Below are positions 46,307 through 58,394 of a DNA stretch of 64,000 nucleotides, one piece after another (positions within the stretch are counted from its first letter, which is position 1; every line of letters starts with the position of its first letter). Below the pieces are notes generated by a model. It saw nothing but the letters and a program-made list of their open reading frames with translations. It was not told the DNA's origin and searched no databases. The stretch covers positions 83,697,892 through 83,761,891 of the forward strand of contig JAVMKO010000001.1 in assembly GCA_032164245.1 (NCBI GenBank). Direction: 5' to 3'. The translations under genes were made by a program, and so were the position numbers. The DNA comes from Sternotherus odoratus (taxonomy: Eukaryota > Chordata > Testudines > Kinosternidae).

Positions 46307-47419
46307 TGTGACAGGTTCCCTAGGTGCAACCTAGAACTGGGTACTGATGAGCCCTCTGTCTTACCAACCTGGGCTCCATCTCACACTGTGATGCTGTGAC
46401 AAGCGACAAACCTCTGGCTGGTACTGCACTTACACAGACATTCACAGGCAGGGAAACACACCCAGCTGAGTTACATGAATGTTTTTGCCAATCACTATAC
46501 AATAGAGAGGCTCCCCCCAGTTCCCCAGCCAGCTCCCCAGACCTGTACCATCTTGCCCTGGTCAGAAGCCTGACCAGTGTAAGTTTATTACCAAGGCTGC
46601 CACTTCTACAAAGGAAAGTGGACATGCACCAGCCCTTGTAACTTGAGAAGATCTTCCAAGCACTTCAATCAAAGTGCACTGTTTTAGGTCACATATAGAA
46701 CAGATTTATTAACTACAGCCAGATAGATTTTAAGTGATTGTAAGTAGTAAGCATACAGATCAAAGTTGGATACCTAAGAAATAAAAGTAAATCACAATCT
46801 GAGTTCTAGAAACTAGACAGGAGTTGAATCAAGCAGTGTCTCACCCTGATAGAGACTACTAGCAGATTACAGATCTTCCATACCCAGGTGGGAACTTCCC
46901 TTCAGCCTGGGACCTGCTCCTCAGTTCAGTCTTTATCCTCCAGACGTGTTTCCAGGTGTTGAGTTGTGGGGGGAGAAAAGTGAAGTGATGATGTCATTTC
47001 CCCTCTTATAGTTTCTTCCAGCTTGCTGGAAAGACCCTTTGCTATGACAGGAGTCAAACAGACTCCAGTGTCTAATGCTATCTCTGCCAAGTTGCTCTTG
47101 TATACTGTTCCTGGGATAGTCCTTGGGAGTGTGGATTTCTTTAACGGGCCTTCAGCGCATCTGGCTCTTCCATTGTTACATCTGAAAGGTTGGTTGAGTG
47201 TGTTCCCAAGCTTACAATATATTTCAGTAACACACACATAGTGAAACTTCATAACTTCCCATACAATGCTGGCACGTACAATCCAACAAGATATTAATGT
47301 TCAACAGATCGAGACTTTTAAACTGATACATCACAAGGCATACTTTGTACAAAATATAATTATATGACAGTGGTGAATATGGAGGTTCCAGGTGCTGCTT
47401 TGAAGGACAGCATGCCACA
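46307..47419 (-). repeat. LTR-like repeat, about 1.1 kb
   Basis: On the minus strand it begins TGTGGCATGCTGTCCTTC and ends GGGAACCTGTCACA, that is TG...CA as in LTRs. I found no clean target duplication (flanks AATAT and CTTAT) and no internal coding region, so a solo LTR is only one reading. Small open frames within show no retroviral motif. Confidence 0.35.
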
Positions 47420-47764
47420 CTTATAACAAGAATACAGATGTTATAAGTGAGATGAATGCATGCAGGAGCTCACAAGCATTTCATAAAGTCCAAGCATTAA
47501 ACCCTTCAAATAGTGCACCACAAAGAGCACTCTGTAACAGCAAGCAACGGCATTACCCAACAGTTTAGGACAGTGATGGGGAATCCTGTTCAATTCATAC
47601 TGCAAGTGGGGAATGCAGGTAGGCACAATATATTTACACAATATGCAACTTGGCCAGCACATCAGGCAACCCAAATTCATGTGACTAAAAGTTATGGGAA
47701 CTATAATGGCCACAACTGATTTACTTCTCAGTTGGGAGATTATTATAATTATTTATTCATAATA

Positions 47765-47995
47765 ATGTATTTATTTGGGCCCTGCTGTATTAGTGAAAGA
47801 CAGCCCCTCCCAATAAGAGCTTATAAACTAAATAGACAAGACTAACAAAAGGTGAGAAGGGAAACAGAGGCCCAGAGCAGGGCAGTGACCAGCCCAAGGT
47901 CACATAGCAAATCAGTGGCAGAGCTGGGAATAAAATGCAGGTCTCTTGATTCTCAGTCCAGGGTCCTAGCAACTATAGCACACTGCCACCCCTAA
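47765..47995 (-). repeat. MIR/CORE-SINE-like repeat
   Basis: GGCAGTGACCAGCCCAAGGT, then CACATAGCAAATCAGTGGCA and GAGCTGGGAATAAAATGCAG, is the complement of the MIR core and head. The order and spacing fit a nearly complete minus-strand copy. Confidence 0.6.
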
Positions 47996-47999
47996 AGCT

Positions 48000-49040
48000 G
48001 GTACTTATAGCAGCACAGTGCTGCTTAACACACGGTGGGTCATTGATTTGTGACTGACACAGGGCAAAATTCACCCCTCTGCAGAGTGACAGCGCAGGCT
48101 CCCCAAGGGTTTAAGTAAGACTTGTGTGGTGCAGCGGTCTTGTGCTGCTGTCTGCACAGGGCTTTCATCCTCAGAGGATGCGGTCATCAGTATTCATGCT
48201 GTTGCTGCCCTGAGCTTCCCTGGGAGCAGAGCCAACTCATGGCAGCTGTCTTCAGTAGTTACTGAGCAGTCTGTGTGAGCATGCTCACTACAAGCCAAGG
48301 AGCAGACTGGGAGGGGGCACTTGACCCCTAACGCCGCCTCCCCCACAACCCATTGCCTCTGCCTGGGAGGTCCAAGCACTGACCCTCCCAAGGTGGTGAT
48401 GAAACTTGACACGGACCCAGCCTAAAAGCACCTGCATTAAAGTCCCTCAGGGAGAGTGAGAGAATGTGCGTGTCATCTCCACGGCCAGCTACTGGAGAAA
48501 AGGCAGAGCTGTCTTTCAGCACTTCTTTTAGAAAAGAAATATGCAACAGCTCTGGCTACCCCCAAAGTGATAGTGTTGAAGGCACTGGCCTGTTCGGATG
48601 GAGCAGTTAGACATTGGGATATGACATTCCAGGAAGGGAGGGTGTCCTGCCCAAGGCTGGTTGATTTATCCAATGGAGAAGGCCCATAATTGCCTGGAAA
48701 AGCACAGCTCGGGATGTCTGAGTGCTATTAGGAAATGGCATGAATGTAAAATGTAATGGGAAAGCTCACACCGGTGCCTGGGCATTGCTCATGGCATTGC
48801 TCATGGCAGGGATGTGACAGCTATGCCATTCAGGGAGCTTCATTTGAGTACAGCATTTTCAAGGCACTTTGTGAGATCCTGGAAGGCTCTGAGGGCCAGG
48901 ACTCAATCCTACGTACCCTTACTCATGATGGGGTCTAGTCACTTCGAAATCAATGGGCCTGGCTCTAATCTCAGTTACACTAGAGTCAATCTGGGGCATG
49001 TCAGTCTTCACAGAGCACAGCAGTGGCTCTGCCACAAGCC
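48000..49040. other. Intergenic stretch with nothing recognised
   Basis: No coding exon or RNA gene was recognised. A short direct repeat (GGCATTGCTCAT, 48781-48804) is the only local structure noted. Confidence 0.4.
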
Positions 49041-49047
49041 TCACTGA

Positions 49048-49135
49048 ATCAGAGAGGTAGCCGTGTTAGTCTGGAATAGCAAAGGAAACAAAATCTTGTG
49101 GCACCTTAAAGACTAACTAATAACTATAAAGCCTC
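49048..49135 (+). repeat. tRNA-like SINE, 3'-truncated
   Basis: AGAGAGGTAGCCGTGTTAGT, then CTGGAATAGCAAAGG and TTGTGGCACCTTAAAGACTA, matches the first half of the SINE at 21014 closely. Confidence 0.7.
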
Positions 49136-49151
49136 ACTGAAGGGACAGCAG

Positions 49152-49270
49152 TAGGGTGACCAGATGTCCCCATTTTATAGGGACAGTCTTGATTTTTGGG
49201 TCTTTTTCTTATATGGGCTCCTATAACCTTCCAGCCCCTGTCCTGATTTTTCACATGTGCTGTCTGGTCA
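49152..49270 (+). mobile_element. TAGGGTGACCAGA-type MITE, copy 3
   Basis: It starts TAGGGTGACCAGATGTCCCC, has TTCTTATATGGGCTCCTATA inside and ends TGCTGTCTGGTCA. The last few bases of the right terminus are lost. Confidence 0.85.
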
Positions 49271-49891
49271 AGACAGGAGATAGTTGCACGGCCCCAGGAC
49301 TATGCTGCTTCTGAGGGCCAATCTGGGCCCTCGTTCCCCTCTTGTACAGTGGGGGACGTAATGGTTCCCTGTCCCTGGGGAAGGTGACTTACCCTTCCCC
49401 ATGGTCTCAGGCAAAGTTCTGCCCCCTACCTGCATAGGAGAGGGCATAGTGGTCTCCTGACAGCGGCTCTCTCCCCCAGCTCTGCTTTGGGTGATGTGAG
49501 TAACCCACACAGGAGGAACTCAGCACATTTTACCCTCTGGCTCCCTTAGGTGGGTATGTGCCCCTATTTGTAAAGTCAGGGGCTTTACAAAATCAGTGGA
49601 GGTGTTGATGGAGCAATAGATAACTGCTGTGAAATGCTTTTGTGTGAGTGGGTGTTTATGGTGCATTCGTTTCTCCCCTGGATTTAGTCATGGCTTGTAT
49701 TAGTTAGGGAAGGGTGGCCTGTCGGGTAATGGATTTTAAAGAACAGTCTGACTGAGGTGTTAATTACACAGAGACTTCCCTCTACCCCAGAAGGTACTGT
49801 ATTACATGTATAAATACCACACAGGCCAGCTCCAGTATCAAATCTAGGTATCACATATACAAAAATAAGGCAATAGGACTAATACTTTACA

Positions 49892-50110
49892 TTTGAACAT
49901 AAGAACAGCCATACTGGGTCAGACCAATGGTCCATCTAGCCCAGTATCCTGTCTTCTGACAGAGACCAGTGCCAGCTGCTTCAGGGGGAATGAACAGGAA
50001 AGGGCAATTTATAGAGTGATCCATCCCCCGTCATCCAGTCTCAACTTCGGGCAGTCTGCGGTTTGACATGGGTCAGATCCCCCAGTGCTGTCAACACCAG
50101 ACTCAAGATC
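49892..50110 (-). mobile_element. LINE 3'-end fragment (CR1-like family)
   Basis: AACATAAGAACAGCCATACT, then GGGTCAGACCAATGGTCCAT and CTAGCCCAGTATCCTGTC. The same block recurs at 51483 and 62411 and heads the longer copy at 7270-7880. 49275-49890 and 50115-50740 show no gene. Confidence 0.6.
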
Positions 50111-50749
50111 TGTATGGTGTATTGAAAACTCTACTAAAATTGTAGGCTGCCACTTTGCATTTCAGGGGGTTTTTCTGGTTCTGCTTGCAGGCTAACAGGG
50201 CTCTGTAGGGAAGTGTGCTATCTGGGCCTTGCAGCAGTCATCCGCAGTCAGGGACAGCCTACGGTAAGATGGGGTGACTTGTGCCTCTCTGTTTTAGGGA
50301 GAGCAGCCTGCTTTGTGCTCTCTGTTTGGGGATTCTTGTGTGTTCTGAATTCTAAGAAGTAAAGTAGTGAGTGTGTGTGCACAAAACAGGAAAGTCGACA
50401 TAACAGCTGAGGGCTGGGGTGGAATAAGGGCTAAGATTAAGAGGAATCTCCACTTGACCTCCAAGCATGTATTTGGTGTATTACAACGGGTGGGATAAGC
50501 TCTGTAGTTAACCCCCCGCCCCCAGCGTTTCTGGCCTGTGTTAATTGTACATCACTTTGTTAACAAATATGCCTGCAGTAGTTTTGCATGAATTAAACTG
50601 AAAGGCTGCCTTTGATATGATTGCAGGGAGATGAGAGCAGCGTGTGAATTTGGAGCCATGGGCTGACATATGGGCAGATGGATACACTGCCATGTAAATG
50701 CTTGGATCACAGCGCCCTATACACAGTTGCTGGCAATGAGATTCTCTTC

Positions 50750-51182
50750 TTTTTAGACCTGAGCCCCCTCCCATACCCAAACTCCCTCCCAGAGCCCGCA
50801 CCCTGTCCTGCACTCAAACCCCTTGGCCCCAGCCCAGAGCCCCCTAACAGCCTCATTCCCGACCCTACACCAGAGCCTGACCCCCAGCCAGAGCCCTCCC
50901 CACCCTACACCCCAAACCCCTGCCCCAGCCCAGAGCCCCCTCCCACACTCCAAACCACTAATTTCTGGCCCCACCCTGGAGCCTCCCCCCCCAACCAGAG
51001 CCCTCACCCCAACCCTCTGCCCCAGCCCAGTGAAAATGAATGAGTGAGCAAGGGTGGGGGAATGGAGTGAGCAGGGGACAAGACCTCAGATAGGGCAGGA
51101 AAGGAGCAGGGTCTCGGGGAAGGGGCAGAGCAGGAGCGGGGCAAGGGTGTTTGGTTTTCTGCAATCAGAAAGTTGGCAACAC
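50750..51182. repeat. C-rich transposon-internal repeat
   Basis: Phrases of the type CCCAGCCCAGAGCCCCCT recur with irregular spacing, ending in GCAATCAGAAAGTTGGCAAC. It produces a Pro-rich open frame on one strand and a Gly-rich one on the other. I read it as the interior and one end of a non-autonomous DNA element, not a gene. Confidence 0.5.
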
Positions 51183-51482
51183 AAAGAAAGAGGCACATCT
51201 AGACAACCATCTAATATGTAACTAAGGATCTAATATGTAACTAAGGAAATAGGGTAAGTTACATAAGAAGAGCTGAAAATGTTATTTATTTTATAACCAG
51301 TAGTTCTAATGAAATCGGTGGAAATGGAGGATGTTGGTTGGTGCTCAGTGCTGATGATTGACAGCCTTGGGGAGGAAAGTCTTTTATTTATTTCCAGAAC
51401 CAGGACAGTATGGCTGTAAAAACATCCTGTAAAAAATGGGTTCCCTATCATTGTGATTTTTACTCTCTGTGCCTCTCAAAAT

Positions 51483-51660
51483 ACAGGGATAAGAACGGCC
51501 ATACTGGGTCAGAACCAAAGGTCCATCTATCCCAGTATCCGGTCTTCTGACAGTGGCCAATGCCAGGTGCCCCAGAGGGAATGAACAGAACAGGTAATCA
51601 CCAACTGATCCATCCCCTGTCGCCCATTTCCAGCTTCTGGCAAATTTTGCTATTCCCAAC
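51483..51660 (-). mobile_element. LINE 3'-end fragment (CR1-like family)
   Basis: GATAAGAACGGCCATACTGG, then GTCAGAACCAAAGGTCCATC and AGTGGCCAATGCCAGGTGCC, the same block as at 49892. Confidence 0.6.
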
Positions 51661-52052
51661 CCCCAGGTTGAATCTCAGTGGAATCAAAATCCCAAATCCA
51701 GATGCTCCCAAAATGTAAATGAGCTCAAAGCCCAATGTGATCCAGATTTCATGGCTCAGTTCAATCTCTGTAAAAAGCTGAACCAAACCTGGATGCAAAC
51801 ATCTATTGAATTTTGTGGAAGCTTGGCATGCAGCTACTGTGATGCACTGCGGACATTTTAACAAGGGGCTGGCTCAAAAATGTAACATTTCATTTGATGA
51901 GATGGGCAACATTCCTTGTGTAAAATTCCCTCTCCGCTCCCCAGAAAAATCCATCCGTTTCATATTCCGTCTCCTAAAAAAGAATTCCATGAATTCGATA
52001 CCCTTCTGCATATTTGTGAGAGGCAGCTCTGCCTTTAGAGGTTCCCTCCATG

Positions 52053-52176
52053 TAGGGTGACCAGACACGAAGTGTGAAAAATCGGGACAGGGTGTGGGGG
52101 GTAATAGGAGCCAATATAAGAAAAAGACCCAAAAATCGGGGCTGTCCCTATAAAATCGGGACATCTGGTCACCCTA
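52053..52176 (-). mobile_element. TAGGGTGACCAGA-type MITE, copy 4
   Basis: It is in opposite orientation to copies 1-3: TAGGGTGACCAGACACGAAG on the left, ATAAAATCGGGACATCTGGT then CACCCTA on the right. Both termini are intact. Confidence 0.88.
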
Positions 52177-52439
52177 CCTCCATGTATGGCTCTGGGAGGG
52201 ACAATCATATGGTGTGGGAGCGAAGGGATCTTTAAGTCCCTACAGCTTCCTGGTGCAGGAATTGTAGCTCAGCTGCATTTTGTTTTTTAACTGTAGGGCT
52301 TAACGATTTCCCACCGGTTTAACTTCATTGGTGCAGCTACATCAGTGCACCCCTTTCCTAGTGTAAACACGCTGCACTGGTGTAAAACCCAGCTACAGCA
52401 GGATCGCTACACCATTGCAACAAGCCCCAACACAAGCAG

Positions 52440-54045
52440 GTCTCTAGCGATCAGCTTGCATTTGATTACATAGGTTTATGTTATCCAGACTGTCTTGCAA
52501 GGAAAAGGCCTAGAGACATGTTTTTTTAAAATGAAACCCTTCCCAGGGCCCAGAGACTGGCTTTCTTAACATGGGGCTTGCAAGGGCCCATCCAGCTCAG
52601 AGCATACGGCTAGCATTTCCGGCCATGAAATCTGTATCTAGCATAAGCAGCAACAAATAAGGAGAAGCCAAACAAGTTGATCTTTCTAGCTTTAAAAAAA
52701 CCAGCTCATGTGTTGAACTGGTCTCTGCTTTTCCTTTGAAGGCAATCCAGTAAACCCTACCCGTGCATGTACTCCCAGAGCATGTAAGATTTACTCTCCC
52801 TTTTAAGCCCTCCCCCACCCCTACCGCCCTCGTAAAGTTTTGGGTGGAGGTTTCTATTCCTACGATTTACCTCACTGACAAACTAGAATCCAAAACCTTC
52901 AGCCCAACCCTCAGGCCAGGCTTTGGTGCAAGCAACTGCCCTTATAGCACATGTGTTCTGGGGAACAATTTGACTTTCCAGTTCTCAGTGGTCTGTGAGC
53001 GGGTGTTGCCTAGTCAGGGCAGGGCAAGACAAGTCCTGGTGATGCAGAGTAAGGCAACCAAGCATCATTATCCTTAGTCACCTTGAAAGTGTGACAGGAT
53101 GGCTTTGGAGTAGGGCCCTGTCCGACAGTCCTCATACAGGCAAATCTCAGCTGATTGCAGTGGAAGATTTGCCAGCATCAGGATTGATGGATTAAGCTGG
53201 TGGATCTGAATCCCGATTAGCACCTCATAATTCCTTTCCCCATCCCAGATCTTGACTTCACTCTTTAAAAGAAAATTTTCAGGTGCTGTAACTGGGGAAG
53301 GCCAGTGAACTATCGATGATAAAACCATGCGGCCAAAGGGGTAGCCTGCCTTAATAGTGTTTTATCTTTAAAATCTTCAAACACCAGTGGCTTGAATCAT
53401 TGGAGTATGAGCATGGATGAGGAGGGGCAGTCCTCCCTGGTGCTAAAAACTGTGATCATGTCATTCCTTAAAAGAGAGACAAGCCTGAACCAAAGCCCAC
53501 TAAGACAATGGAAAAACTCCTATTGACTTTACTGAGCTTTGGCTCATAGGTCATCAGTATCTGGAAGGAGCATGTTTTCTGCTGCATGAAGTGCATTTAT
53601 TTTCCTGCTTGCACTTAGCTTGGAGCCTCTTTGGAGCAGTGCCAACATCCTCAAAATGCTGCAAATTACAGAAATTGTTGGCAAACTGGACTGATTTTAC
53701 AAGAGCCAAGGGCCCAGTTCTGTGGCCTCTCCACACTTGACATCCCATGGACTTCAATGGGAGCCTGGCACATGGAGGAGATTCCAAGTGTGGTGTCAGT
53801 TTAATATCATAGATCCCCCTAGTAGTCTGTCTTTCCAGGGTGATGGGCTTGCTGATCTAACAGCTTTTTTCCATCTCTAAATACTCTGATCCAAAGGGTC
53901 ATCACGGCACACATTTGCTGTGATCCAAGAGAATGGATGAAATGTCTGAGGAATAGATGAGTGATATATTTATAATATAATATATTTTCGCCTCTTGGCA
54001 AGGCCTCAGTCAGGTACAGAACATTTTTGAGATGTATGGATGTGC
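52440..54045. other. Intergenic stretch with nothing recognised
   Basis: No exon, RNA gene or named repeat was recognised on either strand. Open frames are short and lack motifs. Confidence 0.4.
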
Positions 54046-54050
54046 CGCTG

Positions 54051-54156
54051 GGACACTATAATTGCTGGGCATTCTAGGAGTCTAGGACACTATAATTGCC
54101 TAGACACATTATAGGAGTCTAGGACACTATAATTGCTGGGCATTCTAGGAGTCTAA
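54051..54156 (+). repeat. Triplicated 34-37-bp segment
   Basis: GGACACTATAATTGC starts at 54051, 54086 and 54122. Units 1 and 3 continue TGGGCATTCTAGGAGTCTA; unit 2 differs in the middle (CTAGACACATTATAGGAGTC). This is a local tandem duplication in otherwise unique sequence. Confidence 0.85.
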
Positions 54157-54159
54157 TAA

Positions 54160-55860
54160 TGGTTGTGTTGCTTTATATTTTTCTGCAATGTGTTCATGCC
54201 CCATTCTCTTGCTTGTCAGTTGCAGGGGGGGGGGGGTTATACTCAAAACCTATAGAAAGTAAGTGTGCTTACTTTATATTTTTTAGTAACTTCAGAACTT
54301 ACTGGGCCAGATCCTTAGCATGTATAAATTGGCATCATTCTGTTGACTTCAGCTCCAGCTGTGGATCTTCCCCCTTATAATGTTTCAGGTCTTCTTCCTT
54401 TATTCTTCCTTTATTTCTCAGTGACAGAGGGAAAGAGGAGTTATTTTTTAAGCATATGCTCCTTGTTCACTTATTTCAATGAGATAACTGGCTTTGATTG
54501 CTTTACTGTCGGAAGTATACTTTCCTATAGTGCCTTGTGTTTTTCTTTGGACATTTATTGACACTGAGTAATATAACATGAAAGCAATATGGATGGGCTT
54601 TTATTGAAGAAATCAGATAGATAGCTATTAGGGGATTAAAAGCAATTCTATGGCCAGGATTATACATCTTTACAATTGTGATAATATCAAGGACAAATGG
54701 ATTTATAATTTAATGGGAGGACGTGGGGGTAAGGAGGTTTCAGACATTCTTTTTCCATGTTTAATAGAAAGATTACAGAGGATGAATTTGGTGTGCAGAA
54801 GTTTGAAAAAGTTGTTGAGCATTTTCCTAAGGATAGCAGCACTTCTCTTGTAAACAGTAATTGCACCAAATGAAGAGAATTCTTTTGTTCAACATTTTTA
54901 TTAAAACATTAGTTACCAGGGCGACAAATTGGATCATCCTCTGTTTTCAGAGTCTGATAATGATACACTTTAGAAGCTTTGAAGAAAACCTTTGTCTAGA
55001 CGGATGCAGTTTAGGAAAGCTTTTGAACTATATAGCATTCACTAGAAAATTTTGTTGACATTTTTGTATTTTGTATTTAGGAATTCTTCAGCAATCTCGC
55101 ACTTCCTTGTGCTAAAACAAAGCACAATACTTGTATGAGACCAGGAACTGTGACTAAACAAAATGCAGAGCTTTCTTCCCAGAAGGATCTTTTTTTCCCA
55201 GTACAGTGTTTCCATGGAAGGAGTTTCATTCCCAGTTAGCAGTTCATTTCCAGGCTTCATAAATAAGGTGGCTATTACATTTTAACTCTTTAGTATCTGG
55301 TTGGCATTATTAGAAGTCTTCACAAGTGTTAAAAGGAGTAAAATATTCAACTTGAAAATAAGAACTATGACCACAAACATATTGAAATGTTTCTCTGCAA
55401 CACTTTATTTGAACCCTAGTGTTTTTTTCCCTCAGTATTGTTTCACATACCCAGGGTTGTTTCTGAGGGCAGAACATCAAAGATTTACAAGTAACAAAAT
55501 GAAGCCACATAACACTGTGAAGGACCAGTCAGTATCTAGCTTATGTGGGGGTGGAGGGGGTGTACTTGGAGGGAATGATTCCAGGAGGTCTCCATGCTCA
55601 CGTGCAATCCCTGTCCTCTCCTGAACGTAGCTGCTGCTCTCTGTTAGCATGTCCTAGGTCACTAGACACCTGAAAGGAACATGGGAGGGGGAAGAGCCAT
55701 GGCGTCATCTCCCTCTCTGCCCAGAAGAGCTAGCTGGCCACAGAGGGGAAGGCATGCAACACTCTCTTTTTATGCCATCGAAACCCAGAAAGGGGCAGGG
55801 GGCTTGGGGCTGGCTCTTCAATGTCCCCAATACAGATTTTTGAGGCACACGTGCACCTCT
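54160..55860. other. AT-rich intergenic stretch with nothing recognised
   Basis: Many short open frames occur on both strands, none with a recognisable motif. A poly-G run lies near 54224-54235. Confidence 0.4.
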
Positions 55861-55945
55861 ATAATCACAAACCCCATTGTATGGATCGGGAAACTGAGGA
55901 CTGAGGGTTAAAGTCTCTTGTCTGAGGCCACAAAGGGAGTCAGGA
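55860..55945 (-). repeat. MIR-like fragment
   Basis: ATGGATCGGGAAACTGAGGA, then TTGTCTGAGGCCACAAAGGG, is the complement of the MIR core segment. It is short and diverged. Confidence 0.45.
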
Positions 55946-56307
55946 CTGGTTTACACCTAAAAATTGGATCAATCTAGTTACCTCACTCAGGGATGTAAGA
56001 AAGATTTTGCACCCTGTGCATCGTAGTTAGATGGACCTAATCCCCCCATAGCTTCAGGTAGATTGACGGAAGAATTCTTCTGATGACCTAACTGCTGCCT
56101 CTTGGATATGTGGATTACCTACATCAATGGAAACCCCCCACAATTCAAGAGGAATGTTGATAAATTGAGGAGGGTTCAGAGAAGATCCACAAGAATGACT
56201 AAAAGGTTATAAAATATACCTTATAGTGGTAGTGATAGACTCAAGGAGTTCAATCTTTTTATTTTAATAAGGAGGAGGTCAAGGGGTGACTTCACTACAG
56301 TTTATAA

Positions 56308-57358
56308 CAGAATTGGGGAAACTACAGCCTGCGGGCCACATCCGACCCGCGGGACCCTCCTGCCCGGCCCCTGAGCTGCCGCCTGGGGAGGTTACTCCTG
56401 GCCCCTCCCCTGCTGTTCCTCCTCCCCTGCAGCGCACGCTGCCGCCAGCACAACGCTCTGGGTGGTGGGGCTGCGAGCTCTTGGGGCAGCACAGCTGCAG
56501 AGCCACAGCCTGCCCCGGTGCTTTGCACTGTGTGGTGCATGGCTGCCTGTCCTGGTGCAGCTGCGCCACGAGCCACCAGGTAGCGCGGTAAGGGGGCAGA
56601 AGAGGAGGAGGGTTGGACAGAGGGCAGGGGTGTCATCAGGGGGCGGGGGTGTGGATAGGAGGCGGGGCGGGCAGAGGGCAGGGAACGGGGGGGTTGAATG
56701 GGGTCAGGGATCCCCAGAGGGCAGTCAGGAATGAGAGGTGGGATTGGATGGGGTAGCAGGGAGCAGTCAGGGGTGGGAGTGCCGGGGGCGGTCAGGGGAC
56801 AGGGAGAAGGGGTGGTTGGATGGTGCAGGAGTCTGGGGGGGTGTCAGGAAGGAGAGGAGTTGGATGGGGCAGCAGGGGGTAGATAGGGGGTGGGGGTCCA
56901 GGGGCGGTCAGGAGACAGAGAGCAGGGGAGGTGGATGGGGCAGGGGTCCTGGGGGTAGGGTGACCAGACAACAAATGTGAAAAATCAGGATGGGGAGTGG
57001 GGGTAATAGGAGCTCATATAAGAAAAATACCCTAAAATCGGGATTGTCCCTATAAAATCGGGACATCTGGTCACCCTACCTGGGGGGGCTGTCAGGAAGC
57101 AGAAGGGGGTTTGGATGAGATGGCAGGGAGCAGTTAGGGGCGGGGGTTCAGGGGCAGTCAGGGGTCAGAGAGCGGGGGAAGGTGGATGGGGCAGGGGTCC
57201 CGGGAGCTGTCAGGGGGCAAGAAGAAGGGGGATCAGATAGGGAGTGGGGGCCATGCCATGTCTGGCTGTTTGGGGAGGCACAGCCTCCCCTAACCGGCCC
57301 TCCATACAATTTTGGAAATGTAATGTGGCCCTCAGGCCAAAAAGTTTGTCCACCCCTG
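56308..57358. mobile_element. hAT element inside CR1
   Basis: It runs from CAGAATTGGGGAAACTACAG, then CCTGCGGGCC, to CCCTCAGGCCAAAAAGTTTG, then TCCACCCCTG. The flanks are GTTTATAA (56300-56307) and GTCTATAA (57359-57366), 7 of 8 identical. The interior is G-rich with loose repeats of GGGGCAGGGGT and CAGTCAGGGG type. A MITE is inserted at 56956-57078. Confidence 0.8.
56956..57078 (-). mobile_element. TAGGGTGACCAGA-type MITE, copy 5, nested in hAT
   Basis: It starts TAGGGTGACCAGACAACAAA and ends ATAAAATCGGGACATCTGGT, then CACCCTA. It has the same orientation as copy 4, and its termini are intact within the G-rich hAT interior. Confidence 0.9.
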
Positions 57359-58394
57359 GTCTATAAGTACCTAAATAGGGAACAAATATTTAACAATGGG
57401 CTCTTCAGTCTAGCAGAGAAAAGTATAATATGATCCAATGGCTGGAGCTGAAGCTAGACAAATTCTGACTGGAAATAAGGCATAATATTTTAATGGTGAG
57501 AGTAAATAACCATATGTCAGGGTAGATTATCCATCACTGACCATTTTAAAATCAAGACTGGATGTTTTTATAAAAGATCTGCTCTAGGATTTATTTTGGG
57601 GAAAATTCTATGCCCTGTGTTATAGAGGTCAGACTAGATGATCACAATTGTTTCTTCTTGCCTTAGAATCTGAATCTATTGTGTGGGACACATCTAGACT
57701 ACGATACTGCAGCAGCACAGACACAGCACCATAGCTGTGCTGCTGTAGCATGGAAGTAGCCTTAGTATCAAAGCCAAAAATAGAAGCCAGGAAAGTCTGA
57801 AAGCCGAATCCTGTTCTCAGACTACTACCTTATCGTCCCCCCAAAGATAAACGTGAAACATATACACCTGAAAAGATGTATTCCAACTCCGGAAACATCA
57901 TCCATATCCCTACAGACAACTGCCCACGCAGCAGGAGATGCACTCTCTGGAAACTGGAAGCAGACCTGCTTCAAAAAGGGAACATAGCTAGTATATAAAG
58001 AGCAGGTGAGTAAGCCTCTGGGCTTCGCTATCATATTTAACAGTGCTTTTTAGTACTATTAGACCTGAGTGAATAATTCATAGCAAATAACTCAGAAACC
58101 AAATTTAGCTCTTTATTGTTTGTGAATTGTTGCAGATGATTGTCTCCAAATGTTTTTCTTTAAAATTATTTGCTAAATAATTTTGATCTTTAAATTGCTA
58201 GTGAGCAGCTCACTACTAGAAATCAATATGGAATATACAAAATTTGAAATGAGAGCTAAGCTGATTAGTTCTGATCGGACACATATGTCACGTAACAGTT
58301 TTTTCATTCTCCATTTGGATGAAGAGGACACTTAACAGGTTTACATTGAAACTATTCACATGTCTGAGTTTAATATTTGCTTTCTGTCAATTTC

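Larger units (their letters stand above)
56130..57690 (+). mobile_element. CR1 LINE fragment, split by a hAT that is itself split by a MITE
   Basis: The left part reads GAGGAGGGTTCAGAGAAGAT, then GATAGACTCAAGGAGTTCAA. The right part reads GTCTATAAGTACCTAAATAG, GGAACAAATATTTAACAATG and ends near GTCAGACTAGATGATCACAA. Together they form one continuous CR1 3' region in plus orientation. Confidence 0.85.

Noticed and set aside
50678..51043. Proline-rich 121-codon open frame
   Set aside because: It is made of CCCAGAGCCC-type low-complexity repeats ending in a transposon terminus, with no domain.
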